The notes beneath the pieces are model-generated. The model was given only the letters and a program-made list of their open reading frames with translations. It made no database searches and was not told the origin of the DNA. Below are positions 10,469 through 19,018 of a DNA stretch of 19,086 nt, piece after piece. Position 1 is the first letter of the stretch; every line of letters starts with the position of its first letter. Position numbers and translations under genes: made by a program. The stretch comes from Brevipalpus yothersi (Eukaryota; Arthropoda; Arachnida; Trombidiformes; Tenuipalpidae). The DNA lies in the NCBI GenBank assembly GCA_003956705.1, contig QZCP01000015.1:156240-175325 (forward strand). Direction: 5' to 3'.

Positions 10469-11151
10469 TCAGCTTTTCCTCTTTTCTTTCTGTAAAACAC
10501 TCATACTTTTCTACTAGCATTATATTTGGGAAGGTAGATAATTAAGTTTCAAGTAGATGCCCGATCAACTGGTCTCTGCTAAATTTATAATCAATAGCAA
10601 GTGAATGCCACTTTCCGTGATTCCATCCAATTTGAATGCAAATAATCGGTGAAAGCGTTGGAAAAATCTCCGCTCCTATTCCCTTTCTATTCGATTCTTG
10701 TTCCTTTCCCAATCCTATTCTCAATTCGCATTCGTTTCACATACTCACATTCATACTCACATCAGGAATACCTGTATTATGGTTAGTTCATAGAGTAAGG
10801 AAAGAAGAGCAAAATTGGCGATAAAAGTCGATATATAAGTCCATGGAAATAAATATGTATATCCTCTCACTCTATACTGAGATTCATCTAAACCATCTTT
10901 TCCAGTTTTTTTCTTCTTCTTTTCCCTCATCTTTTTTTCTTTCTCTCACTTTCTCGTGAAGAAGACAAAATCCTTCATATATCCATGCTATCAGATTCTG
11001 CTAAGTTCCGTTTCCTTTGTGAATTTAACATTATCGTTATTGTATTGGTTCTCATTGTCGTCATCATGAGCTTCAGTTTTCTCAGTTTCCGTTTCCAGAA
11101 GAATCTCATGAGAAGCCTTACCGAATTTTGTCTCTATTCTGGAAGGTATAT

Positions 11152-11158
<7 letters not shown>

Positions 11159-11188
<30 letters not shown>
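11159..11188. repeat. (TC)15 microsatellite
   Basis: Pure TC run in the large intron, 12 bases after the donor-like site near 11147. Confidence 0.95.
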
Positions 11189-11191
<3 letters not shown>

Positions 11192-12446
11192 CGCTCTTCA
11201 CTTCACCCTTCATATCTAAGGGGCACATGTGGGCGGACGTGAAGACTTTAACGGTGACCATATACAGGGAAGCTATCTCTCTCTCATCCACCTTGTGAGA
11301 TGGGCCATTGAAGATGCAATGATGTAAAGTGGGTGGTTCCACTGGCTGGGGCTCATCAATGCGAGCTCATTTGCATTCATACACATAAGCGCTATTAATA
11401 AAAGTTCATCAGAAAATGGTTCATGAGCAGCAATTGTGTAGGAGAGATAGAGATAGAGAGAGAAAGAGAGATGTGGATGAGAATTCTTGTATGGGGAATA
11501 ATCGATTTTTGCTAATGCTTTCACTTTCTTATTTCCGTTTCCTTCATGTTTCATGTGTATCTGTCTGTGTTGGCAAAAATCAGAGGAACCGTGACAAACA
11601 ATAAGCAGTTTCTATCTTATATGGGATCATGGATAGAAAATACCGAGGAAGACATAGTCAAAGCTATCTCTCTTTTTCTCTCCCTCTGGAAAGTGGAACC
11701 TTTCGAATTCGCATGGTAGAACATCTCTAGGGCATTGAAATGGTGATCCCAAGTGCTATCCAATGTGAATATATATATATGTGGATGGAGAAGATAAGAG
11801 TTATTTCTGTGAAACCACCTCAACTATTCTGTCATGTTCTATTTTTCTTCTCTCTCTTCACGATTCCCTTCTCCAGCAAGCGGATTTGGACATACACATA
11901 CTAACATTCACATACTCACACACTAGACAGGAATCAGCATTTCTCGAGAGATTTTTTGATAAATTACATGGATAAACTAAGGCCAGTACTATACAGTTAC
12001 TAGGGTCACTGTGGCACCATGTGTATGTGTGTATGTATAGTGAATATGGTCCGATAAGGTTGTATGGCAATCAACTAAGAAATGATCATGAATCTTATGC
12101 TTTCTCTCTCTTTCTCCTTTCTTACTTGAAGCTCTTTTCTTAGATTGATTATGCCAAAAATTGTGCTCATGGAAAAACGAAAATGGATCAGAGTATATAT
12201 ATATGTGTGATGACCTAAAGATCTCATCTGATGGAATCCACGGAAGAGAGAGAGGAGATGGTTCATTTAATGTATACAGCCTCCATGATCATGACGCAAT
12301 CAATATGGATGGATGAAAGTTTATGAGATGTGACAAGAATAAAGTTTGCATAGATAAGTAGTGAGAAAGTAACAATAAAGGACCAAACAAAATGGGAGAA
12401 GACAAAAAGGCAATCATCAAAATAATTCACATTGTGTTACACTTAC

Positions 12447-12654
12447 GAACAAAGTTTATTCATATCTTGCTCCGTTTGAGGATTTGAGGACATTCCTGTC
12501 TCATTCCACATGGCCATAAAATCTTTTTTGGTACATTTTCTGCCAATTTTTGGGCACATTTCTGGTGCTGATAAGGTTCCGGATGTTTTTGTTGCTGCTG
12601 ATGTGAGTGAAGATCTTTTTGCTTCTGATTGATATGTACCAACATTTGCTCTGT
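12447..12654 (-). CDS. Cysteine-rich extracellular/membrane protein, exon opening the cysteine domain
   Basis: The acceptor is TTTGGCCTTCCAG (AG 12656-12655) and the donor is TGTTC|GTAAGT (12447/12446). The 208-base exon is open through 68 codons and starts and ends with two bases of split codons. The first half is a Ser/Thr/Ala-rich linker (AKRSSLTSAATKTSGTLSAP). The second half starts the cysteine domain: CPKIGRKC, then FMAMWNETG with a sequon, then EQDMNKLC. TC plus the first base of the exon at 6619 gives Ser and continues the cysteine pattern. The motif FMAMWNETG resembles IMVMWDGNN in the terminal exon, which suggests the domain may contain two related halves. An overlapping open frame with HQQQQKHPEPYQHQK is a different, unsupported reading. 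Confidence 0.68.
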
Positions 12655-12915
12655 CTGGAAGGCCAAAAGCATGTAAATTTTTGGTAAGAATATTGTCTAC
12701 ATAAGAAAGTGAGAGGGAAAGAGAGAGAAAGATGGAAGATAAATAATGTTAAAAAATAAGTAAGAATACAAAGTTAACAAAAAAAATTGAAGAAGACCAA
12801 GAAAATCATAAGTAAATTTTAGTAATATAAATGAACACATGTGAAAGGTTTGCGTGCTCAAAAATGATGAGCTTGCTTTCCTTATCATGTATTCTTCTTA
12901 GCTTTCACTATCTTT

Positions 12916-12985
<70 letters not shown>

Positions 12986-13019
12986 CTTGCATCTTGTATG
13001 CCTGAATTACTTTTCTTAC
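12655..13019 (-). other. Intron or 5' flank with a long TC array
   Basis: If the exon at 13239-13020 is real, this is its downstream intron. It is AT-rich on the left and carries (TC)32 at 12919-12982. No coding sequence is supported. Confidence 0.4.
12919..12982. repeat. (TC)32 microsatellite
   Basis: Pure TC array. It creates spurious open frames of Ser-Leu on + and Arg-Glu on -. Confidence 0.98.
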
Positions 13020-13239
13020 TAGCATCATTTCCAGAACCCCCTTTCCCTGTATATATATGTACGGTGAGAGGATGTATTCTTACAAAATTATAGTCAGAAT
13101 AGATAATTGATCTTCCCTGAGCATCTCTTCCTGACAAAAAGGAAGCCTCATTTTGTAGTGGTTTTCGTGGTTTGTGCCTTATGAAAGAGGTAGAAGAAGA
13201 GGATGAAGAGAAGATGGAAAAGAATGTCTCCATGTGCAT
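13020..13239 (-). CDS. Possible first coding exon of the cysteine-rich protein
   Basis: On the - strand an ATG at 13239 opens 73 codons up to a donor GATGCTA|GTAAGA (13020/13019). The exon ends with one base, and joining it to AC of the exon at 12654 gives Asn, in phase. The encoded peptide begins MHMETFFSIFSSSSSSTSF, a weak candidate signal sequence. It continues with a polar stretch (GRDAQGRSIIYSDYNF, then TGKGGSGNDA) that runs naturally into the linker of the next exon. Alternatives are an acceptor inside it (TTCCTTTTTGTCAG near 13133) with the real start upstream, or a different donor TTT|GTAAGA at 13083. A secreted protein needs a signal peptide, and this one is not convincing, so support is moderate at best. 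Confidence 0.35.
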
Positions 13240-13594
13240 GTATATGTGTGTGCAAGCTGTGTGTATGTGGCTTGACTAAGGTAAACTGGCCTCAGGACAT
13301 TCTATTCACTGCTACTGGAACTCATTTACATCGTCAAATTATATATATGAAGAATGAATGAAGCGAAAAAGAAAATAGTGACTTAGATGATGATGGGTTA
13401 AGGAAGTGGCTGAACAAGTATACTGCATTGGTGTAGCATTATACATGTAGCTGTGGTGTGAAAAGATAGAATGAATTTTTCGGATATTGACTGAGGTTGC
13501 GGCCTTAGTGTAGTATAAGTAGTTGTATTAGTAGTGATGGTGGTAGTTGTTGTAAGAAGAAGAGAGAGAAAGAGAAAGTAAAGAAGAGGATTCC
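13240..13594. promoter_or_regulatory. Possible divergent promoter region between head-to-head genes
   Basis: If the minus-strand gene starts at 13239 and the plus-strand candidate at 13595, these 355 bases separate their starts. The region contains a TATATATA run at about 13340-13348, a GT-rich patch and a purine-rich GA stretch (13556-13590). A minus-strand open frame covering 13398-13721 has a Thr-rich run (LLLTTTTTITTNTTTYTT), but no splice signal supports it. This is inference from layout only. Confidence 0.2.
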
Positions 13595-13681
13595 ATGGAG
13601 GCCCTTTGTTCAATAGTTGTCCATGACTGGTTGGAAAATTTATTGATATTCTCCCGAGTATTCCAAAGAGCCATAAGTCAG
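13595..13681 (+). CDS. Tentative first exon of an unrecognised small membrane protein
   Basis: An ATG at 13595 opens a frame reading MEALCSIVVHDWLENLLIFS, then RVFQRAISQ, with an amphipathic helix pattern. A donor-like CAG|GTGGAA at 13681/13682 gives phase 0, which fits the next candidate exon when that one starts at 13913. Reading on past the donor gives VEQWWKRES and a TAA about 110 bases later, so an unspliced 65-residue reading also exists. An acidic open stretch upstream (EEERERESKEEDS) could mean that the exon starts earlier and is internal. The minus strand is also open here. Unrecognised, low confidence. Confidence 0.25.
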
Positions 13682-13837
13682 GTGGAACAATGGTGGAAGA
13701 GAGAAAGCGAAACACACACATACAAACTTATCAACAATTCTGGCCATGAAATGAAACAAGAGGACTTTCAAGATCTATTAGTTGATAGATAACATACACA
13801 CTCTAGGTATTGTTAGATGAACTCTTTTTCACTGACT

Positions 13838-13839
<2 letters not shown>

Positions 13840-13883
<44 letters not shown>
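13840..13883. repeat. (TC)22 microsatellite upstream of a candidate acceptor
   Basis: TC array followed by TTTTACTATACTCGATTGTCAG. The first candidate acceptor lies about 21 bases after the array, the same arrangement as the array at 939-993. Confidence 0.97.
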
Positions 13884-13888
<5 letters not shown>

Positions 13889-13912
13889 TATACTCGATTG
13901 TCAGATGATCAG

Positions 13913-13987
13913 TATGGAAGGGATGAATTGTCTGCCAACTGGGAAGCGGTGTATGTGTACTTCAGGATGGGAAAAGAAGTTGCTGAG
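13913..13987 (+). CDS. Tentative exon of an unrecognised plus-strand gene
   Basis: The donor is GCTGAG|GTATGA at 13987/13988. Two acceptor choices follow a strong pyrimidine tract: AG at 13904 (exon 13905, adding Asp-Gln) or AG at 13912 (exon 13913, phase 0). The frame reads YGRDELSANWEAVYVYFRMG, then KEVAE. It is polar with aromatic residues, and not the Ser/Leu/Phe mix that pyrimidine-rich noise gives. A competing frame from the ATG at 13905 reads MNCLPTGKRCMCTSGW, whose Cys spacing recalls the end of an EGF-like repeat, and stays open to 14048. The two frames cannot be separated here by eye. Confidence 0.35.
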
Positions 13988-14445
13988 GTATGAGGAAAAA
14001 AAGTTTGTGATATATAAGTTGCTGAAACAAAATGATTTTCTGTCTTAAGGTTGTGAAAATCCATGAAAGTTATCTATGAGCTTAAAAGTGTCTTTCCGTT
14101 ATTTTTCATTTTTTCTATATCTATAAAAATTCTTGTACCATACTGGCCACATGGTGAGAGAGAAAGAAATCTATCCAACTGTCCAGTTGTTTTACTCAAT
14201 GTCATGTTTTTAGCTAATTTTTCATCTCTACACTCATTCTTCCTGTGGACAGATCTATTTCAACAGCTTGAATTCAACGATAAGCGAGAGAAAATAGGAA
14301 AAACAGTTAGTTTTACTTTCGCGTGACTTTCACTTTTGAAAATTTTCGTTTTCTCATCTGAACTTTCCATTCTTATTTATTCCATCATCATATTCTCAAC
14401 ATTTCTACCCTACCTTCTCCAGTTGACGCTCCATACCTTTCACAG
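13988..14445 (+). other. Candidate intron
   Basis: Starts GTATGA and ends TTTCACAG. A second possible exon (acceptor TTCCTGTGGACAG near 14251, reading LFQQLEFNDKREKIGK) lies inside but does not keep the phase with either neighbour. Otherwise AT-rich with no feature. Confidence 0.25.
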
Positions 14446-14511
14446 TCGATGCCAATAAAGCCATCAACAAGATTCGCTCCCAGCATCAGTATAGAGACGA
14501 AGTTAGCTCTG
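14446..14511 (+). CDS. Tentative 66-base exon of an unrecognised plus-strand gene
   Basis: Bounded by CCTTTCACAG and CTCTG|GTATTC. In phase 0 it reads SMPIKPSTRFAPSISIETKL and AL, keeping frame with the exons at 13987 and 15764. In phase 1 it reads DANKAINKIRSQHQYRDEVS, which looks more like a charged helix but would not fit its neighbours. The minus strand also offers an open frame with a GTATGG donor. Real splicing must decide. Confidence 0.25.
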
Positions 14512-15053
14512 GTATTCCTGTGTGTATATGGCTGTGTGTGGCCAAAGGTTGACTGGCTACTTAAGCTGAATCAACAAAGATTAACTCATTGCAACCTTGT
14601 GTCAAGTGTGTTTACCTCTATCGGTTGGATGAATTTTCCAATGTCCAAGATTCTTTCACTTTCCTTTTTTCTACTTTCCCACTCTTCTTCTTGAATTGCT
14701 GGCCAATGGCTCGAAATTCTTCCTCTTTCTCTCACACACACATACATACAGACAATCTCTGAAATCGTCATCATTCTTTCATGGCAGCAAAAAAGCACAA
14801 TTCCTCTTATCCTCTCACGGAAATTTTATTCTTTCACTGTAAAGGAAAATATTTTTTTCCTTCTCTATCTATTCTCCTTCACTCACCATTTCTTGGATGA
14901 ACATCATAAGTGACGCTTCGAAAATGATTATTGGACTACTGAAATGACTTTGACTCATACAGTTATTCGCTCTACTCACTTTCCAAACAGATACATGCTC
15001 TTTTGCTTTCTCACTTTTTCATCGATTTCAGGGCAGTCTAGCATCTGTTGAAT

Positions 15054-15057
<4 letters not shown>

Positions 15058-15112
<55 letters not shown>
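15058..15112. repeat. (TC)27 microsatellite
   Basis: Pure TC array on the + strand, flanked by other pyrimidine-rich sequence. Confidence 0.97.
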
Positions 15113-15117
<5 letters not shown>

Positions 15118-15385
15118 GTATTGATCCATACCTTCTACACATCGAAACGAATCGATACTCCTGTACTATCTACACACACATACTCTTTCTCTCTCTATCC
15201 ACTTTTTCTTTGATTCCCGATAAAATTAGAGCCAAGAGCGTGAAACGGCAAAAAGTGAGGGAATAAAAACGATGATAGACATGAGATTCTGAGCCATGAG
15301 ATTGACGCTCACTTTCCTCTCTCTCTCTGGTAGCTCCACAAGTTTTCTCTTCCTCCTTCTGAACAGTTGCTATTCCATTTACGTT

Positions 15386-15404
15386 TATATATATATATAT
15401 ATAT
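15386..15404. repeat. (TA)n short array
   Basis: About nine TA units within AT-rich sequence, typical simple repeat. Confidence 0.9.
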
Positions 15405-15763
15405 CTGGGCTTATCATTTTTTTTTCTCTTCTCAGGAAAAAGATTTACTCAAATGCTTCATAAATATCAGTTGAAAGTATTCCTTAATATCTTTGAGCCA
15501 CTTTATGTCCAGCTCAGAGTACACTCTGATGAATAATATTTTATTACTTCTATCCCTTCTATCCTATTCTTACTTTCAATCCTGAGGTTAGATTCTTTTG
15601 GCCACTCTTTTCTTCGTTCCATTCTAACCAGAATTTCCAATAACTGTAACCGAAAAAGAAGAGGAGAAAAAAATTCCAACCAACTAGTAAAATGGGTGTA
15701 AATCCAGGGAGAATACTCATCATGATTGAGACAACATTCTCGTTGAAGCTATCTTTTTTTCAG

Positions 15764-15898
15764 ATGAAATTCTTTGACAGCTATTCTCTGTACACACAGT
15801 CAGCCATATACTATTCGTTTATCATGAGTTCAACAAATACAATGGACCCTTTTTCCTCTATCTTTCCATTTCTCTCTTTACTTTGCTGGTTATGGGAA
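15764..15898 (+). CDS. Tentative membrane-segment exon of an unrecognised plus-strand gene
   Basis: This exon has the best splice signals on the + strand in the right half: acceptor GCTATCTTTTTTTCAG at 15763 and donor TGGGAA|GTGAGT at 15898/15899. The 135 bases are exactly 45 codons, phase 0 on both sides. The peptide starts MKFFDSYSLYTQSAIYYSF and ends with a hydrophobic segment SSIFPFLSLLCWLWE, likely a membrane helix. The layout of aromatic residues before a helix ending in LW recalls one helix of Piezo channels, but the expected following motif was not found and I do not make that call. The + strand is T-rich here, so a hydrophobic frame could be chance. Confidence 0.35.
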
Positions 15899-16240
15899 GT
15901 GAGTACAAAGTGGTTGAAACACAATCCAATAGAAAAGAACTCCACCAGATCATGATTCATCTGTTAATCTTTTTAACTTTGTTAAATGAAGCTCACGCTA
16001 AATGAAATGAGAAGCAGAAGTTTCTTTATAATTACTCTCAATCCATCAGTCAATGTGATACTCTTTTCTATTTGAACTTACACTCTATTCTGATTTTCAT
16101 CTGGCTTTCTCTATCACTCGATTTTTATCCAACAAATAGAATTCTTTGCCCAGTCATTGAGCAAGTAGAATAGGGCTCTAAAGAATATTCTTGTGCATAA
16201 TATGTTCGCTCTTGTTGAATAGATTTTCGAACTTTATCAG

Positions 16241-16420
16241 AATCGATATACCAGGACCAACAGCACAACTTCTAATCAATTTGAGAACAGGGTATTCTAT
16301 GCTCATTTTGGGAATAAACTAATTTTGATGAAACCGGAAGAAAAATTGAGCCATGAGCCTTCCATTAATCAATACTTATTACATGTTTCATTGTTTGTTG
16401 ATTCGATCGTCAACTCATAA
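16241..16420 (+). CDS. Tentative terminal exon of an unrecognised plus-strand gene
   Basis: The acceptor is CGAACTTTATCAG at 16240. From there phase 0 is open for 59 codons to TAA at 16418-16420, matching the phase-0 donor at 15898. The peptide is hydrophilic, starting NRYTRTNSTTSNQFENRVFY and including MKPEEKLSHEPSINQYLL, which would be a soluble tail after the membrane helix of the previous exon. There is no early Met, so it is not a stand-alone frame. AATAAA follows 20 bases after the stop. In another frame the same exon reads IDIPGPTAQLLINLRTG and closes sooner. Confidence 0.33.
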   Translation, partial: NRYTRTNSTTSNQFENRVFYAHFGNKLILMKPEEKLSHEPSINQYLLHVSLFVDSIVNS

Positions 16421-16440
16421 AACCGATATATGAGGCAAAA

Positions 16441-16446
16441 AATAAA
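16441..16446 (+). terminator. Polyadenylation signal AATAAA close to the candidate stop
   Basis: Canonical hexamer 20 bases after the TAA of the candidate terminal exon. The short distance supports a compact 3' UTR, but the hexamer is common by chance in such AT-rich DNA. Confidence 0.33.
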
Positions 16447-16765
16447 GATGTTCATCAATGGAAAAGATACTTGAACAAGATAGTGAGATACCTATATAAA
16501 TACACATACACAAACATACGAATTCTTGAGTTCTCGGTTTTCATGATTCCAAAAAGCATTTTAGATGATTGCGAAAGAAAGTCTAATTTCTCATGTCACT
16601 TAGCTACAGTCAAAGTACACTTCAACACAATCATATCTATCTAGAGATGGAAAGAGAGAGGAAAGTTCAAGAGTAACATGAGAGAATACAGATAAAAAAG
16701 AGACCCACGAAAATATATATCGAATCAAAATCGTAAAGGCACGCTATCTACCTACGGAATGGTTT

Positions 16766-16767
<2 letters not shown>

Positions 16768-16805
<38 letters not shown>
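16768..16805. repeat. (AG)19 array, left arm of a perfect inverted repeat
   Basis: Pure AG run that switches directly to TC at 16806 with no spacer. Confidence 0.97.

Positions 16806-16836
<31 letters not shown>
16806..16836. repeat. (TC)15 array, right arm of a perfect inverted repeat
   Basis: Pure TC run directly abutting the AG run. The two arms are exact reverse complements for about 30 bases and could form a hairpin with almost no loop. Confidence 0.97.
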
Positions 16837-16841
<5 letters not shown>

Positions 16842-17568
16842 TGTATTTTCTATCGCATGAGCGAGTAAGAATGGTCCAAGATCGATTACATGTCAAGAGA
16901 ATAGTGAACTAAAATGTGAAGAAAATTTTACCTCTAAGATGATGAAACGATATGATTATATTTGTATGCGTATGAAGTTGGGAGAAAATTTTTTTTTGTC
17001 CCCTTTTTAAACAACAAACGTTGAATTTCAATTTTTCAGGCTACCCATATCACCTATGGTTGATTCCCTTGGAAGTGATAAAAATGTTACCCATAAAAAT
17101 CGATGAATATTAATTAAAGTTAATGTGTGACCAGAGGCTTATTTTCTCATCAAATTGATTAGAAAAAATTTGCCCCAATTTTCCTTCTTCTGGGAAAAAT
17201 TCTTCTCCGATAAGACTCTAAATATATAGAGAGAAGAAAGAAAAAACTCATGATCTAGAAGCTGAATTTAGTCGCCAAAAGAGGTACACTTCACCTTTAT
17301 ATCAAAGGTTCGCTTTCAAAATTACTACCATTATTGGAACTCCCACACTTGTGTATGTGTGTGTGTTTGTGTGTTTTCGAGTTTGAAGATCAAAGGGTAC
17401 CATGAAAAGTGAGAAAAGAGTGCAGAGCCAAGGATAAAAAGAAAAAAAATGGAATCCTAGTATAAGCTTGAGTAGGTATGATTCATTTATCATACAAACT
17501 TTGAAAAATATTCCAAACAAATGAAATATAAAGCTTCCACAAAAACAGTGTGTTATCCAGGTAGATAC

Positions 17569-17804
17569 AATACCGCTCAACGAACCATACCGGAACATGA
17601 ATTTCCGCCGATATCACAACGAATTACAGACAAACTATCAACCAGAGTCTATTTGTCTTTATTTTTTTTCTCTCTTTCGTTATTATTATTCTTCCAGAGG
17701 CTATACTCATACATTCAACTGCCTTTTTATTCTCATGATGAGAGGAATAGAAGAGGAGCCCTGAAGCTTGGACACGTTCATGGCATGATGCTCACAGCTT
17801 CTAG
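17569..17804 (+). CDS. Weak hydrophobic open frame, possible exon
   Basis: After an AG at 17561-17562 the plus strand is open to a TGA at 17809. It reads through TIPEHEFPPISQRITDKLS, a hydrophobic run (YLSLFFFSLSLLLFFQR) and FYSHDERNRRGALKLGHVHG. The hydrophobic run coincides with a pyrimidine tract ending CTTCCAG at 17696, so it may be intron instead, with only the part after 17697 being exon. The other frame before it reads VDTIPLNEPYRNMNFRRYHN. A possible donor is TTCTAGG|GTGTGA. No partner exon is established and the family is unknown. Confidence 0.2.
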
Positions 17805-18016
17805 GGTGTGAAAAGTATGTATGTGTCGGTGGCTGATATTGGCTCAGAATTTATATGAGATTACGTTGCCTATCATCAATTTTTTTTCATGTTGTCTTCT
17901 CTTCTTTCACCTAATTTTTTTTGTCACACATTATTGGTTGGAGGCAAAAATTGGTGGTCAAACATTTTGACCACAACAACCACCACTGGCAGTTGCCCTC
18001 CATACCACATACATTT

Positions 18017-18030
18017 ACACACACACACAC
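18017..18030. repeat. (CA)7 microsatellite
   Basis: Short CA run within sequence upstream of the MGNKSCCC candidate. Confidence 0.9.
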
Positions 18031-18173
18031 GATATCAGACCGGAAAAAGAAGAAGAAAAATATTCTCCTATCAACCAGACAATCAGTCTGGTCAATTTGA
18101 GAGAAGATTACTATCGTCACTATTCCCATTGAAAATTGGGTATAAGTTGGATTGGAATCATAATGTCATCATC

Positions 18174-18209
18174 ATGGGAAACAAAAGCTGCTGTTGCATC
18201 ACGTTTAGC
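18174..18209 (+). CDS. Possible first exon with an acylation-type N-terminus (MGNKSCCC)
   Basis: ATG at 18174 in context ATCATGG (A at -3, G at +4) encodes MGNKSCCCITFS before a donor-like AGC|GTGAGA at 18209/18210, phase 0. Gly2 followed by Asn, Lys, Ser fits an N-myristoylation signal, and three adjacent cysteines fit palmitoylation. Together these would anchor a cytosolic protein to membranes. Cyclin Y proteins start in a similar way (MGN...CC), but twelve residues are not enough for that call. The same frame is open upstream for about 90 codons, so the ATG is not forced. No downstream exon was identified before the window ends. Confidence 0.22.
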
Positions 18210-19015
18210 GTGAGAAAAAGAAATCATATGCTTTTCAAATTGTCACAAACTACGAATGAATGAAAGATATAGTGAGAGAAAGAGACTGAAAGTGTATTGA
18301 CCTGACCTATCAATGATATATCAATGGTAATACTCGGAATCGATTGGAAATGATTGGAAATATATGGTTGAACACAAGTGATTCTGAATTCTGGTAAGTG
18401 AAAAAATTCTCAGCGCAGCTACTAGAGTGTGCCCACACACTCGACCCACAAGTGCTGATGATGATAGAGAAAAGAAGACTCGCTAGATGAGTATTCCCGA
18501 TTGACTATAACGTAAATTAGCGTGCGTATGATAGATATTATATCATATAAATGGAATAAGGAATACTTGATCGAAACCAAAATGAGTGGATGAAGATACA
18601 ATCCGCTTGTTGATCAAATCATCGCCATCATTATGAGCAGCTAATACATGTAGTTTATATCATGCATCCCTTCTCTCTCTCACTCACTCACTCAACAACC
18701 GTTATTCTGTGTCTTAATCGTAAAAGCATTACTTACTCACACATTGCCGATCAGTCTTGTATACTTTCCAATCTTCGACAGGCAAAAGTATTTTGTATAT
18801 TCTGTATATTCTTTAGTCACAATGTTTCGCTGTGCTTTTCACAGGCAATCTTTTTCACACTCTTTTATCATTGTGAAGAGGGAGAGAAAGAGAAAAAAAA
18901 GTAGCTCAAATGCTACTGAATGTCGAAGCTTTTCTAATGATCACGTTCTTCAAGAGTCAAAAGCTGGAAGGTGGAAGAAAAGGATACTCAATCACTCGAT
19001 ACGGTTTCTCAAGAA

Positions 19016-19018
<3 letters not shown>
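18210..19018. other. Right flank without a supported gene
   Basis: AT-rich. It contains a strong donor-like TTCTG|GTAAGTG at about 18393 preceded by an open stretch (LEMIGNIWLNTSDSEFW) without a clear acceptor. It also has tandem-like repeats TATCAATG / TATCAATGG (18308-18327) and GATTGGAAAT (18342-18360). The plus-strand open frame at 18662-18904 is cysteine- and Phe-rich noise without splice support. Confidence 0.45.

Larger units (their letters stand above)
6620..12446 (-). other. Large 5.8 kb intron of the cysteine-rich protein gene
   Basis: On the - strand it runs from GTAAGT (12446-12441) to CCCCAG (6620). It holds six TC/GA arrays, CA- and TA-rich stretches and many short hydrophobic open frames caused by pyrimidine-rich sequence. 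Plus-strand open frame 10985-11242 has a possible acceptor (10985), a membrane-like run (FNIIVIVLVLIVVIMSFSF) and a donor-like GGAAG|GTATAT near 11146, but no partner exon. Other local splice-like signals (for example 7233, 9922) have no partner either. I see no RNA gene and no complete mobile element. Alternative or nested exons cannot be excluded. Confidence 0.5.
14512..15763 (+). other. Candidate intron with (TC)27 and (TA)n
   Basis: Contains a (TC)27 array at 15058-15112, a TA run at about 15386-15404 and pyrimidine-rich sequence. A minus-strand segment at about 14883-14934 has both an acceptor-like TTTCAG and a donor AAATG|GTGAGT, reading SPIIIFEASLMMFIQEM, but it has no partner. No gene is called. 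Confidence 0.25.
16447..17568. other. Region without a supported gene; contains a GA/TC palindrome
   Basis: Holds the inverted GA/TC array at 16768-16836 and AT-rich sequence. Acceptor-like TTTCAATTTTTCAG at about 17039 opens frames of about 20 residues with no donor or partner. Nothing is called. Confidence 0.5.

Noticed and set aside
10985..11242. Plus-strand frame with a membrane-like run
   Set aside because: It has acceptor- and donor-like sites but no partner exon, and it lies inside the large intron of the opposite-strand gene. Kept only as a remark.
12460..12672. Minus-strand frame with a Gln/His-rich stretch
   Set aside because: It overlaps the exon at 12447-12654 in another frame. 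The chosen frame has splice sites, phase matches and the cysteine pattern.
13398..13721. Minus-strand frame with LLLTTTTTITTNTTTYTT, possible signal plus mucin-like stretch
   Set aside because: No donor or phase match to the downstream exon was found. The Thr run comes from an ACT/ACA-rich simple sequence.
14883..14934. Minus-strand mini-exon SPIIIFEASLMMFIQEM with both splice sites
   Set aside because: It is too short, with no partner exon in phase, and the region is T-rich on the opposite strand.
15764..15898. Assignment to the Piezo channel family
   Set aside because: There is some likeness to one helix, and 13595-13681 has loose likeness to another segment. The highly conserved motifs expected next were not found, and the T-rich strand gives such hydrophobic peptides easily.
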